DNA from: Circinella umbellata
Taxonomy: Eukaryota > Mucoromycota > Mucoromycetes > Mucorales > Lichtheimiaceae
DNA length: 64,000 bases
NCBI GenBank assembly: GCA_025093555.1
Contig: JAIWNF010000042.1
Coordinates: forward strand, 372,001-436,000
Reading direction: 5' to 3'
The notes under the pieces: generated by a model
Databases searched by the model: none
Seen by the model: the letters and a program-made list of their open reading frames with translations, nothing else
What the model was told of the DNA's origin: nothing
Translations under genes and position numbers: made by a program
Part shown: piece after piece, positions 33,917 through 46,596 of the stretch
Position numbering within the stretch: position 1 is the stretch's first letter
Layout of the letters: the number at the start of each line of letters is the position of its first letter

Positions 33917-36243
33917 ATGGCCTTCTTAAGTCGTAAATTACCTGCTATTCTTCCTACTACCAAGTAAGTATATACAAATGAGAAAAGCTTTTACTGGATA
34001 TGCAACGCGTTGTATTAATTACCTGCCTTTTATTATAATAGGCATGTTTCTCGCGTTGGATGGAGACAAGCTTCTATCCTTCCTCGTTTCATGACAACCG
34101 GTAAGAAATCTATTCAAAATATATAAATGCTATTAGCATCTATGAAAAGTAACGACTTACTCTTTTCTTCTACATATGTATAATATAGCTGCTACTCAAA
34201 CTGCATGCGAAGCGCATGAACCCACATTTTTGAAATCCGTCGAATCCTATTTTGATACTGCTTCCAAGCTTAGCAATGTTTCTGAAGGTACTCTTAGTCA
34301 CATCCGTGCTGTCGATAGCATGCTCCGTGTCACTTTTCCTATTGAATTAGATAATGGTAAGATCGAAGTCATTGAAGGCTATCGTGCTCAGCATTCTCGC
34401 CATCGTTTGCCCGTCAAGGGTGGTATTCGTTATTCAGAAGAAGTCGACTTACAAGAAGTTGAAGGTAAAAACAAAAAAAAAACGAAAAGAAATAAAGGAA
34501 AAAGAAAAAGAAAAAAGAAAAGGGTGGGGTGACTTTTTTGATGATCAAAATAAATTTTGACTAATATAAACAAATAATTAAATTAATCCAAATATAAAAG
34601 CTTTGGCTTCTTTGATGACATTCAAGTGTGCCGTCGTTGATGTACCATGTAAGTTACTTTTTTTTATTAGATTTCTTTTAATACTACATTATGTGGGGTG
34701 TGTGTTTTAATGGCCACATTTCTTCTTTTTTTTTTTTGCAATTCGAAATTATAGTCGGTGGTGCCAAGGGTGGTATTAAGATTGATCCTTCACGTTATAC
34801 TTTGGACCAATTGGAACGTATTACTCGTCGTTATACCATGGAATTGTGTCAAAAGAAGTTTATCGGTCCTGGTCTTGATGTCCCTGCCCCTGATGTAGGT
34901 ACTGGTCCACGTGAAATGTCTTGGATCATGGATACATACCGTCAATTCAACCTTAGTGATGTTAATTCCCAAGGTTGTGTTACCGGTAAGCCTTTAGAAC
35001 AAGGTGGCGTTCGCGGTCGTACCGAAGCTACCGGTCTTGGTGTTTACTATGTAAGCTGACAATTTTTTAAATTTTTGTTCTTGAAAAAATAAATTGATAC
35101 AGATATATATGTTTGAGTATACTATTCTAAACACTTCAATGATAAAAATTCATTGTATAGGGTGTTCGTGAATTTCTCTCATACCCCGAAGTTCAAAAGA
35201 AAACCGGTTTGAGCGGTAAGATGAAGGATACCACTGTTGTTATCCAAGGTTTCGGTAACGTCGGCTACTATGCTGCCAAGTTCTTTGAATCTAACGGGTA
35301 AATAATTACTATAATTTCAGAATATAAAAAGGAAAATTGGATATAAAAGGAAAACGGAAAAACAGTAGCTGTGAAATTTCGGGTACTATATTTCCAATAC
35401 AACCCGTTCCGTACATATGGCTAAAAATAGTCTATATTTGATTTTTTTCTTATAGTGCCAAGGTTATCGGTGTTGGTGAACGCACTGGTGCCATCTATGA
35501 TCCTCAAGGTTTGGATGTTGAAGCATTGTATAACTATTACCGTGAAAACAGTTCGTTTAAGGGTTACTCTGACCGTGCTGAACTCATGGATGAATCGGTT
35601 CAAATTCTTGAGCGTGAATGTGATATCCTTATTCCTGCTGCCTTGGAACGTCAAATCGGTCTTCGCAATGCCGACAAGATCAAGGCCAAGATTGTTGGTG
35701 AAGCCGCTAACGGACCCGTCACCCCTGGTGCTCACGAAGCTATGGAAAAGCGTGGCATTGTCGTCATTCCTGATTTATTGTTGAACGCTGGTGGTGTCAC
35801 TGTATCATACTTTGAATGGCTTAAGAACTTATCCCATGTTCGTTTTGGTCGTATGAACAAGAAGTGGGACGAGTCTGTCCGCTCTAAGCTCTTGAATGTT
35901 GTCGAAGAAAACGCTGGTCGTACCTTGACAGAAGCTGAGCGCAAGCAAATCGTCCATGGTGCTGAAGAAGCTGACTTAATTTACTCTGGTTTAGAAGATA
36001 CTATGATTAGCTCTTGTGAAGGTATGTATATTTGTAATAGAAAAGAAATAAGTGACTATGTGCGTATATGTGAATGAATTACTTAAACTAATCAACAAAT
36101 ACATATTATACATTATTACTTTTTTAGAAACCCGTCAAACTGCCAAGCTTAAGGATGTTGACTACCGTACTGCTGCATATGTCAACGCCATCCAAAAAAT
36201 TGGTGCTGTTTATGAAGGTTCTGGTATGATCTTCATGAACTAA
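33917..36243 (+). CDS. GDH2: NAD-type glutamate dehydrogenase, mitochondrial
   Basis: Catalyses the reversible oxidative deamination of glutamate to 2-oxoglutarate and ammonium. Exons are 33917..33963, 34042..34100, 34189..34464, 34601..34648, 34755..35050, 35161..35297, 35456..36021 and 36128..36243, giving 514 residues. That is the size of the small hexameric animal/bacterial-like enzymes, not the large about 1,000-residue fungal NAD-GDH. A basic, Ser-rich N-terminus ([20 protein letters not shown]) suggests mitochondrial import. Substrate and catalytic motifs are [22 protein letters not shown] and PAPDVGTG. The Rossmann fold is [16 protein letters not shown], then [14 protein letters not shown] and [14 protein letters not shown]. 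The gene symbol is by function and not an orthology claim. Confidence 0.93.
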
Positions 36244-39200
36244 ACAATACTACAACAAAACAAAAATTCATACAAAATTCATCTCCTTAACATTCCCATA
36301 CATCATACAAAAATAATAAAAACCATTACCCTCTAGCATTATTGATTTTATACTATATCCTCTGTATAACATTGTTTCCCTTTATTTATTTATTAAAATG
36401 ATTAAAGATGCGATCTATTGTTAATATTAATCATTTTTCTGCTCTGTTATTATTTTTGGAGTGTGTCATAACTAAATATATACGGCAAAGCGAGCGGGGG
36501 AAGAAAGAACATCCAGTATATTTTTAACGATGTGCGGGAATGATAGGTAATCTTCATCTATAAAAGGAAATACAATGGAAACATTTTTATATCGCTTTTC
36601 ATAAAAGAGCATTCTCTGGCTATCGTCTTTTATCTTTGACGAGAGTATTAGTCGATTTTCACGACCATCGGCGATTACTATAGATACCGCTTTGTTTATT
36701 CAAACTTTTCCCTTCCGTTACTATCATCCAATAAAATCAATGAAATGCAATCATTGTACTGTTTTAAACAATAGAGCAACTTTGGGTGGTATCATGCACA
36801 ATTTAAAACTCTATAATTTCTTCACTTTGCTAATGGCTGTTAAAATTCTATTCTCAAGCACCACCATCATCTACATAGAAGGATTTGAAAGCAGCAAAGT
36901 GTCCCTATAGTGGTATACAGGAAAACATCCCTATTTAAGATATGCATTATACGATGATAATTGAACAAGTTATTTATCCATATAACGCCGTCTTTGCTTC
37001 CTGTATATTAGCCTGTGAATGAACAATGATATATTTCACAGTAGCATGTGGATATGCTCCTCGAAGACAATGATTGAGTGGTTTTATGTGATAAATTGAC
37101 GAAAAGATAATAGCAGTAGCATGATTATATCATTTTTTGAAAAATAAAATACAATGCAGTCACTGCTCGTGATTAACGATATTCGATATGGTAATATCTT
37201 TAAATAAAAATCATTTTCTAGTTCTGAGATGCATCAAGCGAAAAGGTATCGCTATTTTTCTGTTACAATGCTCGATAATTTTTGGGTAAAAAAAACTGTC
37301 ATGTACGTAGAGCGAACAAATAGCACATTTAACACTCGAAAAAGGAGGGCCAATACGTACTAGTGTACTTTCAAAAGTTTTATAATCTGAATATCGAGTT
37401 AATTTTCAGCTACCATCATACTTAAAAAGGCACCAATATGTTACTTTTTGTCTAAGGGGTCATAGTAATATCATAGATCCTCTTTACCTTAAGTGATAAT
37501 ACTTACGTTTACGTATAAATATAATATTTGTTGTTTATAACATTTATATGATGAGGATGTTATGTAATGTTTACAATTAATACGCGCATGGCACATACAT
37601 GTCTACGTATGTCAGCATCGGCATTTCTTATAAGCTTTTTAGCAAAATTAAAGAAGGCAGAAACATTTCTAGTCCTTCATCTGGAACCAAATCTATATTC
37701 TCTACGTACTCTATACAAAGAATCATGAAAGAATATTTATTATAGACACACCTCTTTGAAGCATACAGTACTGTTTCACCAAAAGCTGTCTCTGCATAAA
37801 AAAAAACATCAACGAAAAAAATTTCCGAAAACATTACATTTCATGTGATCTGAAATTTTTTAGCAAATATTAACATTTACTAGGTTCACATATCATTGTC
37901 TCTGTTTGTTTAATAATAATAATAGTACTGTAATAATAAATAGAAACACTTTTAATTTTTCATATTTTTTCTATATATCTTGATATTTATGTATTATTCT
38001 TCCCTTAAATTATATTATACAATAAAAGCTCTCGGACTCTAATCTTCTGTTTTATTAAACTATTGTAAAAAAATTAATTTATATGTGGACTACTTTGTCT
38101 AAAATATAGCTCTCTTTTTTTAAAAATCAATAATATGCTAAACACAAGAAGAATAACTACTTTGGCACATATAATATTTTTTGAGCTCTTATTAAACTTG
38201 ATAAAAACAAGTCCATTGTGTATGAATTCTGGTCGATGTTGCTTGACATCATTTAGTGAAACCCAAGACAACCTGGTGATAACATGCAGTTAAATTAATG
38301 AGCAATAATCCCGACATGAGTCCCTTCAGGGACTCACAAAAAAACATAAAAAATACACCCACAAATTTATTAGGGTACAAACAGATGGGGTTGAGTCCCT
38401 AAAGGGACTCAAAGTCCCCAATACTCCGCCTAATATGCCCATTAATGGACCATGGAAAACATGGGAAACCAATCAATTATCTTTGACTTCAAAGACAAAT
38501 AAGCCCTATGTTGTATCTATCGGCTACTTATACTACAAAATATCATTACCCACTAATCAATTACGTAGTGCATAATTTGGTTTTCTTCATATCTATTACA
38601 AGGCTCTCCACCATGTGAAGCATCAACAGCTAAACAGTAACATTACAGCAACTACTCTCTTTTACGACAAGGTTCACTAAACTCACAGATGATTTTTCTG
38701 CACTACGTATGTAGCTAATCTTATATACCCAACCCAGCCAATGGATCACATGCTCAATGTTTTATCAGTGGTCTTGCTCATGGTACTGTACATCAATTTT
38801 AATTAATCCTGCTTTAATCAAAATTCCGAATGATTTTTTTTAATCCATTCTGTTGACAACTACGACAAACAAGTATCTGAAGAAACTCTACAAAATGCTA
38901 CAACACCGTTTCTTTTCTATCTCTTCATCTTCTCTATACTTGTAAGTTAGCTCTTCTACTTATATATCCGCATATCCATATATATAGTACTGCTATTTCT
39001 CGAACCGAGCATTTTTATTTATTCTGTTTTTTTCAGCCACGGATCAATACCATCAATTTTATAAGCTCTCTTATCCACTTTGTACCCCAAAAAATGATGA
39101 TAATTCATAGGCAAAATTTAATTAGTCTTCCATAATAAACATAAAATTTTCAAATGTACAATTATTGATTTTATAGAATAGATCAATGTGTCAGGGTTTT

Positions 39201-40676
39201 TTTAAGATTGGAGCAATAGGCATTTATATTTTGAACGGGAGGAGATGAGTAAAACATCATAATTATTATAAGAAAAAGAAGAAGGGATATAGGGATTGAT
39301 CTAAATCAAAATCTAATGACACTTTAACACGACAAAAGAAGCTTTTGCGAATGCTTTTGTCTAATTATTACACGTCCGTATTTACTTCTTTCTAGATAGA
39401 TGATTATATTCCTCGATAACAGCAACACTTTTTTCCCTATCTTTTCCGTCATCTAGGCTAGTAAATATTGATTTGCTAATGATATCAATACATAGTCCAA
39501 ACAAACGACAATATTTTGCTTTTGTCGTATACTGCAGTTGAGTATTTTTTTTTTCATAAATTGTTGCCAAATTATATGCGTTTCACTAATCGTTAAAGGA
39601 AACACACTTAGTAATCAATCCTTTTTCTATTAACTCTCTTGGATTTGCTTTTAACATACATTTTTTCTAGTCCGACTACCTGAATGTGCCCCAGTCTTTC
39701 ATTATCTTCATCCCCAGAGACCAAAGATCCAATATATTCCTTTTCAAGTGGATGAATCGTAACTTCTTCCTAAATTCAGGATGTGTTTTTGTTCTTCCGA
39801 TCAATAATCCTCCTCCTTTGTCCAAGTTATTGGTGCCTTGCTTCTTAAAAAAACCGGTTCTTTTTTTTTTCTTTTGCATTTGTCGTGAGCTGCCTTAAAT
39901 ACATATAGCTGCTGTTGCTGTTGTCATCATTGTCACTTGTGGATATTGCTGTACTCCATAAAGAATCCTTGCTTTTTTCCTCAGTTGAAAAGAAACTGGA
40001 CAAGCGACACACCAACAATAGTTTAGGTATCACTTATTAATTCGCCTTTAAAATATCTATTATCCAACGCTTTTTTTCTTCCCATGTATTGACATTGCTA
40101 CTGCATTTTGTTGTTGTTTAGTTGTAGAAAAGATGGGTCATGCAGGTCCATAGTAAAGAAGAAAACCCAGGTTTCCTGTTTATGTGTACGAGTTTGTATA
40201 AAAGTGGTGACGGAAGTTATTCATATCCATTCATAAAGGAAACAAGATCCATGGCAGCAATCAGTTTGTATTGAGAATTCTATAAGTATTTAAGTTAAAT
40301 TATATTGGTAAAGGAGTAAGTATACAAAACTTTTTCTCACTGGAGATCAATGTGGAAGGGACAATTTAACATACCTTGAATAAAGAACATTCAATCCTCC
40401 ATAGGAATATAAAATTCCTCCTATTTTGTTGTAACAAAATAATGGTATACCCGATACTCGGGCCGTGTTGTTGCACATGGAAGGAAAGAGAGAGCTGCGT
40501 TTTATAAACATCTCTCTTACACTTCTTTTTTGTACTTTAGCTGCTGTGTAACCCTGAGTTCACTGTGTACAAAAAAATTAGCTGGCATAAATACAAGTTT
40601 TGGGTTTTTTTTTTCTTTTCTCTTTTCCCTTTTTTTTTTTTTTTTTTTTTAACTTTACAGATATAAGAATAATAAG
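36244..40676. other. Gene-poor region between glutamate dehydrogenase and lectin
   Basis: 4.4 kb with many short frames but none supportable. A minus-strand stretch at 38160-38275 (LSWVSLNDVKQHRPEFIHNG) follows a splice-acceptor-like CAG and could be a relic exon. Two matching palindromes lie at 38317-38412 (listed separately). A T23-like run just upstream of the lectin gene is near 40630-40650. Confidence 0.5.
38317..38412. repeat. Pair of palindromes, TGAGTCCCT/AGGGACTCA
   Basis: Two perfect hairpins with nearly the same arms: TGAGTCCCT-TC-AGGGACTCA at 38317-38336 and TTGAGTCCCT-AA-AGGGACTCAA at 38391-38412. They are separated by 54 bases. Because each is self-complementary, the two also form an inverted repeat with each other. 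Confidence 0.85.
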
Positions 40677-41729
40677 ATGGCCGGTTTCCCTGTTGATAGT
40701 TACTTTTATATTAAGTCTCAAAAGAATGAGCTTGTTCTTGATATTGATGACGGAAAGACCGAAGTATGTATTATAAAGTTTAAACTCTGATTCTGAGTAT
40801 TACTATTTTCTAACGCCTGAACGTTACTCTTCTTTTTTTCTATGTATAGCCTGGTGCAAACTTGATTATGTATTCTCAGGTATAAATATATAAATATAAA
40901 TGTGGGACAAGTGGGAGAAAAAAAACCCAGTAATAACATTTTTGTGATAAAAAAAAAATAACCAGAAAGATCACGATGCCGAAGATAACGATAACCAACT
41001 GTGGCGTTATGATGATGGTTTTCTTACCAACAAGAAATCAGGTTTAGGTAAGCTTTAGTTTTCATGGCAGCTCTGTTTTCTTTAACAGCCAAGTAACCAA
41101 CCCTCCTCTTTATTTTTATTTTTCATAGTGCTGGATATTTCTGGTGGTAAGTACAAGGAGCGGATTTATTACATTTTATCAAGAGTGGTACTAGCAGCAG
41201 CCAATAGTATATAATAGAATAGTTCAATGGAAAGTTCTTTGCTAAAATATTCTCGACTCTTACTATATTAATAGGCGACTTGAAGGCCGATAAGGATATT
41301 GTTCAATATGGCCGTAAATTGACAATGTAATACAAAAAACTAAACACGGTTACCAAAAGTGGCGCGGTTATATAGAAAGCCAGACTGACATGGATTTATG
41401 GTATTAACAACTATTCTGCTTTCTTTTTTATGTATTATATAGGACTGGTAATCAACGATTTGGTTATCGTGATGGCTTTATCTATGCTCGTGCTGATCCA
41501 CGTCTTGTTTTGGACATCAAGGTAAAGAATATACTATAGTAAATACTTATAAAGAATAGGTTTCTTTTGTTATATACTGAATATATATATATATATATAT
41601 ATATATTATTTGTCGGAAACTATATCATAGGGTGGTGAAGATGCTGAAGGTACTAGAGTCCTTTTGTATAAGCGTAAGGAATCTGAAAACGAAAACCAAC
41701 AATGGATTGTTGAACCTCTTGAAGCATAA
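40677..41729 (+). CDS. Ricin-B-type beta-trefoil lectin domain protein
   Basis: Single carbohydrate-binding beta-trefoil (CBM13/ricin-B lectin fold) of 148 residues with no signal peptide and no catalytic domain, so it is probably cytosolic. Exons are 40677..40763, 40850..40879, 40966..41047, 41129..41146, 41275..41326, 41443..41521 and 41631..41729. The three trefoil repeats show LVLDI (LVLDIDDGKT, LVLDISGG, LVLDIKGG) and QxW-like motifs (NQLWRYDDG, NQRFGYRDG, NQQWIVEP). Exon 4 is an 18-base microexon coding VLDISG, which is required to complete the second repeat. Intron 6 contains a (TA)n run at 41580-41607. The ligand cannot be told from sequence. Confidence 0.9.
41580..41607. repeat. (TA)13 microsatellite in lectin intron 6
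   Basis: Uninterrupted TA run between lectin exons 6 and 7. Confidence 0.85.
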
Positions 41730-41877
41730 TTTTTTTTTTACAGTGAAATAACTTTTTCTCTTCCAAACAAACGATTATTTATATTTGTACAAAATAAAAG
41801 CTGAAAAAAGAACACAATTTTTGAAATAACAATAGTCTAAAGGATATATACAAATTAAACGTTTTTTTTAAAGAAAA

Positions 41878-43517
41878 CTATAACTTTTTGCTAAGAATAT
41901 ATAATGATACGTTATACCCACCAATACCTATTGATTTTACTTCATCCACATCCCACATTGCTTTACACCATGGGTAATTCAAGACTTGATTAAAAAGTTT
42001 GTGCCCTTGTGTTACAATGTATGCTTTTCCTTTCGATTTCAGGACTCTACCAATCTGTTTCATAAATTTAGGATAAAGCTATTATAAATTATAAAAGCAG
42101 TTATGTTAATATATATGTATATCTCAATCTTTTCTTTTACTGTTGTTAAACGCATATTATATGTACCCTCTGGATAGTCAAATAAGACCCTTCTCTTAGT
42201 CCCCAAGGCCAATCTAATTTTATATAGTAAAGATGTTAACAAAACAGAACTTGTTCTTTTTTATTCTAATGACCGAACTTTTTGTGACACCATCGTTTCT
42301 GTACCTGTTAAAATAATATCGACACTCTGATCACGAAAACACAAGTTACGTCCATCCCCAAGCATAAGTTCTACATTATTTACACAGGTATGTTCAACAT
42401 TTCCTTTTGCTTTTTCACATAATGTAATTTCTTGAACTACATATATATACACAAATCAATACACCCTCCATCTTGCTTAGTAAAACTTGGATATATGTTG
42501 TTAAATAGTATATATATATATATATAAATTGAGGAATCATTTCTACCTTCACTTCCAATCCATAATACGTTTGGAAAACAGGATGCTCCCTCAATAGGAA
42601 TTGTACCTGTACCACAGCACATATCCAGAACAACTTGGCCAGCGCTTGGATTTGCTACTTGGGCCAAACAATAAGCTATGCATGGATTCATACTTGTTTT
42701 ACCAAAGAATTGACGATTTCGAAACTTTGTATCTTGTGTTCGAATAGTCACTCCAATCATCAACAAAACCTTTCTATCTTGTTGTTGTTGCTCATCCTCA
42801 TTATTATTATCATTACTGTTTTTAATACCACCGTCCTTATGATTCCATAATATTGGATTCATTGTTTTCTGAGTCCATAAGCCAACAATCTCATAATCAT
42901 ATCCTTCTAATTTGACTTTATAATCTGGGTATTTCTTGCCAAACCCAAATCCGACCCAAGATGCGAGTTCAGGTGATTTGACTTTGTGTTTCAAATCTTC
43001 TTTATAAAATGTACCTCGAAATAATCCCGCTACAGTTTTATCTTTCTCTTCTTCTTTTTTGCTATGATGATGGTATTTAAGTGATGCAAGAATAGGGTCA
43101 AATTTCGTATTTGTTGTTGTTTCCGTAATAAATTCACATGTCTTATCGTTATTATCAAATTCTTGAGCTGGAAACTCCACCATAGAAGCTACTACTATGG
43201 TTTCACGGACACTCAGTAAGTGAATCGAGTTCAAAAGAGTGATCAAAGTAGGTAATTTCGTTTGGTGGCATATCAAATGGACACGTCCAGTGTTAGAATC
43301 AGCGACGATCGCCGTTGATTGTTGTTTTAGTTGGCTAGTTATTTTGGCATTGACTTCATTCTTGGCTATAAACTCTAAACCTATTCGTTGTGTGTATGTA
43401 TGTTTTTTTTATAATGAATGAGTTTCTAATGTTCTTTTGCTGCATGATCAACGAAATAGAGCTCGAACCTTCTGGAACATGAAATAAAATATGAACGTGT
43501 TTAGAGTTTGACACCAT
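41878..43517 (-). CDS. THUMPD3/Trm14-like tRNA guanine-N2 methyltransferase
   Basis: Exons in order are 43469..43517, 42547..43380, 42305..42436, 42167..42213 and 41878..42078, giving 420 residues. The N-terminal half has the weak THUMP RNA-binding region (HILFHVPEGLEFIAKNEV). The C-terminal Rossmann-fold methyltransferase has the SAM motif VVLDMCCGTGTIPIEGA, then ELMLGDGRNLCFRDQSVDII, the catalytic-type motif TDWPWGLREGS (D-x-P-[FYW] class, equivalent to DMPFG in THUMPD3), and VLKSKGKAYIVTQ. This family makes N2-methylguanosine in the tRNA acceptor stem (position 6). The first intron has a weak donor (GTTCGA), so exon 1 is the least certain part. It converges with the lectin gene, ending 148 bases from its stop. 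Confidence 0.85.
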
Positions 43518-43670
43518 GATAAAGTGGTGTCTATATTAAGAACCAAGAAAGAAAAAAAATATCGGGGTTGTACAATCAAACTGTCCACAAAAGGTGAAAA
43601 TATAAGCAAGTGCTGTGTTATTTTTTTTTCACCTAGTAACTCTTTCGGCTGACATAGATCTCTTTAAAAA

Positions 43671-45621
43671 ATGAGTTCTATGGAAATTCCAAAAGCTCTT
43701 GTCGCCAGAGTTGCACGTGCCTTTTATGATCCAAAATATATTGTTATTCTTGATGAGTTAAATAACTCTACACCAAATAATACTGGGTAAATTCTTAATA
43801 GGACACACGTACAATGTATAAAAAGGATCCACATTGTAATAAAACTTGTATATATATATTTTGCTCTTTCGATTTTTTTTTTCTATAATTTATTCAGTGT
43901 TCGTGAAGAAGATTTAGTAATGGCATTGAAAATGACACCACGAGATATTCATAGAATTTGCGGAAAGCTTAGAGAAGATCGATTATTGAAAATGTGCGTG
44001 TTAAAAGAATAGATCTCTTCCTTTGTTACTATGTATATTTTCGCTGGATACTAAACATGCTGTTATTTGTTTTATTAAACAGGGCCACACGAATGGAAGC
44101 TCGAAAACAGGATCAACGACCTGTCCCAAAAACATATTATTATCTTGATTATAAAGAATTTGTGGATGTAGTCAAGTGGAAAATGTATAAAATGCAAACG
44201 AACGTTCGTGATAATCTTCGAACGGTAAACTATCTATATATTTATCATTTTTCTTCTTCATTTTTTTTATTTGATAATATATTTATCTATATGGTATAAT
44301 CATATATACTTGTCTATGTTGATTATAGGAATCAGAAAATAAGGGATATGTTTGTCCCAATTGTAATCGACAATATTTACCTCTGGATGCTGTGTCATTA
44401 ATAGATCCATCCGATGGATTATTTCATTGTGATACTTGTAGTGCAGTACTTGTTGAAAATGATAATGCCGAAAGTGTACAAGGAAGTCAAAAAGAACTTA
44501 CACGGTAAATGTATATATGTTTATGAAGTGGATGAATAGGGTATAAATATTAATATCAATATGTGGTTTTGATATGTATTAGATTACGAGAACAATCACA
44601 ACCTATCATTTCACTATTGAAACAAACCGATTCACTAACAATTCCGGCAAAGTAAAGTATCATGATCATGATTATATGTTATTTTGTTATTTTATTGCTT
44701 AGTTACTAACTTAACTATTTTTAAACTTAGTTATATATTTAAACCTACTGGTGTAGCTGCTAGTAGTAGAGGATCAAGAGATGATCATGAATTGGCTATT
44801 GCACGAGATACAGGTGCTGGACAAGGTGAAATTATTGTTGATTTACAAATGGATAATGAAGCAGCACGAAGGGCCAAATTAGAAGAAGCAGAAGAAAAAA
44901 GACAACAAAATGCACTTCCTGTATGGCATCAAAGGAGTACAGTTCAGGATTCTTTGGTTGGTACTGGTGATCGACCTAAAGATACTGAAAAGAAAGAAGA
45001 AAGTGAAGTTTTTGATGAAACTACTACAGAAGAATTTGATGCGGATAGATCTGATTGTAGGTTTTAATTCCATAAGGGAGATAGAACGTGAGAAAGAAAA
45101 AATGACTAATTAAACTTGTAATTTAGATTATGCAAAATATTATGAGTCATTAGCTGCAGCACCGACAGGACCTACTGATGACATGGATGACGATGAGGAT
45201 GAAGAATTTGAAACGATTGCAGATGGGAATGATTATTATAGTCCAGATGTGAATGGTGGTGGTCATCAAAGGTTTGTTATATTTTTCTGATTTTCATGAT
45301 TGCAAATAGAATAAAAGAATGGAGGTCTGTTGATATATAAATTTTTGTTTTTCTTTAATATAGTAATGAGGAAGAAATAGAAGAATTTGGTGAGGATGAA
45401 GATATTCCAATGGTTTCAGGTAAGAATCGTATTTGTTTTCTTTCAGATCTGCTATATAATAAAAACTTATTTACTAATTGGGAGAAAAAAAAACCAAATG
45501 ATAAATAGTAAATGGAAAAATGGTACCTTTGAATGAAGTAATGGAAGAAGATCAAAGAAAGATGACAACTGAAGAATATAAAGCATATTATGAAGCATGG
45601 CAAACATGGCAAGCTTCATAA
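43671..45621 (+). CDS. TFA1: General transcription factor TFIIE subunit alpha
   Basis: Recruits and stimulates TFIIH at RNA polymerase II promoters. Exons are 43671..43786, 43898..43993, 44083..44224, 44329..44504, 44583..44651, 44731..45056, 45127..45271, 45364..45419 and 45509..45621, giving 412 residues. The order is a winged-helix domain (ALVARVARAFYDPKYIVILD, VREEDLVMALKMTPRDIHRI), then a C4 zinc ribbon (YVCPNCNRQY ... FHCDTCSAVL), then a charged helical part (NEAARRAKLEEAEEKRQQ) and a strongly acidic C-terminus (DDMDDDEDEEFE, EEEIEEFGEDEDIPMVSVNG). The acidic end is the TFIIH-p62-binding type. All nine exons keep phase. It is divergent from the methyltransferase gene, with 153 bases between starts. 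Confidence 0.95.
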
Positions 45622-45853
45622 AATCATGATATTAAATAAAAATTGCTATAGTTGTTGCAAAATGAGAAAAGATATATATTATAAAGATGAAAATCAAATG
45701 TGTAATAAAAAAAAGAAGGGAAATTATGATACAATGAAATAAGATGGATGTAAGGTTTGTTACTGTTGCTATTGGCGCTTGCAGGTTACTGTTGTAAATA
45801 TAAGAAGTCGATTATAAGAAGAAATGTGTCGTTAGAGTCGTTGTTGTTATTGT

Positions 45854-46396
45854 TTATAGTGTTGTGGACGTTAATGGTTCTGCTTTTATTTCCGTCCAAT
45901 CAATTTCTTGCTCTTTTTCCTCATCAAGTAATCCAACAGTTACTCTATATAAATCATATATAATTGCATTAGTAACTGTTATGAATATATATATATATAC
46001 AATCCTTTTTCTGTTTATGTATACATACATGGAGTCACCACGAACCAAATAAAGACCAAGTGGAACTATCTCCGTGCCGTCGGCAGAAAAGACGCGTTCT
46101 TCACAATTGGATAAAATGACATTAGCTGTTTGATCAGTACCTTTTAATAAGCCCTATTACATAAAAACACATACATTAATATCTATTTATTTATTTATTC
46201 TCATCGAAGTTTCCATTTCTATCTTACCACTAAAACGCGTCCATCTAAAGTTACTACCAAAACAGAATCTATAAATATATATTATATGTATGAGAAAAAA
46301 GAGTTAATCAATCAATATAAAAGAAAAGAGAAATGCACATTCGTTCATAATATCAAATAAATACATACGTTCTACAAAACTTTGTAATAAACTCAT
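45854..46396 (-). CDS. LSM8: U6 snRNA-associated Sm-like protein LSm8
   Basis: Member of the nuclear LSm2-8 ring that binds the U6 snRNA 3' end for splicing. Exons in order are 46369..46396, 46228..46268, 46029..46153 and 45854..45944, giving 94 residues, the normal size. The Sm1 motif is VLVVTLDGRVLVGLLKGTDQ, with the Sm2 region LGLYLVRGDSIVTVGLLDEE. The MSLLQSFVE start and the C-terminal VGLLDEEKEQEIDW pattern distinguish LSm8 from LSm1. It is divergent from ALG2, with 200 bases between start codons. Confidence 0.93.
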
Positions 46397-46596
46397 TGTT
46401 TATATGTGTATATAAAATGTATAATATAAAAAGAAGAGAAGTTATATATAAAATGCGCACACTTTTTTTTTTTTTTTTGCTTAGTGTAAGAAATATGCCC
46501 GTAAAGCTTAGTGACTGTTTACAGCTGTAATTTATGGAATTGGCATAAAAGCACGCTTTTAATAAGTGGCAACCTCTTAGACCTTTCTTTTTCCAT
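46397..46596. promoter_or_regulatory. Shared divergent promoter region LSM8/ALG2
   Basis: Only 200 bases separate the two opposite start codons, so both promoters must overlap here or extend into the genes. It contains an uninterrupted poly-T tract near 46463-46479. No defined factor site recognised. Confidence 0.6.
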
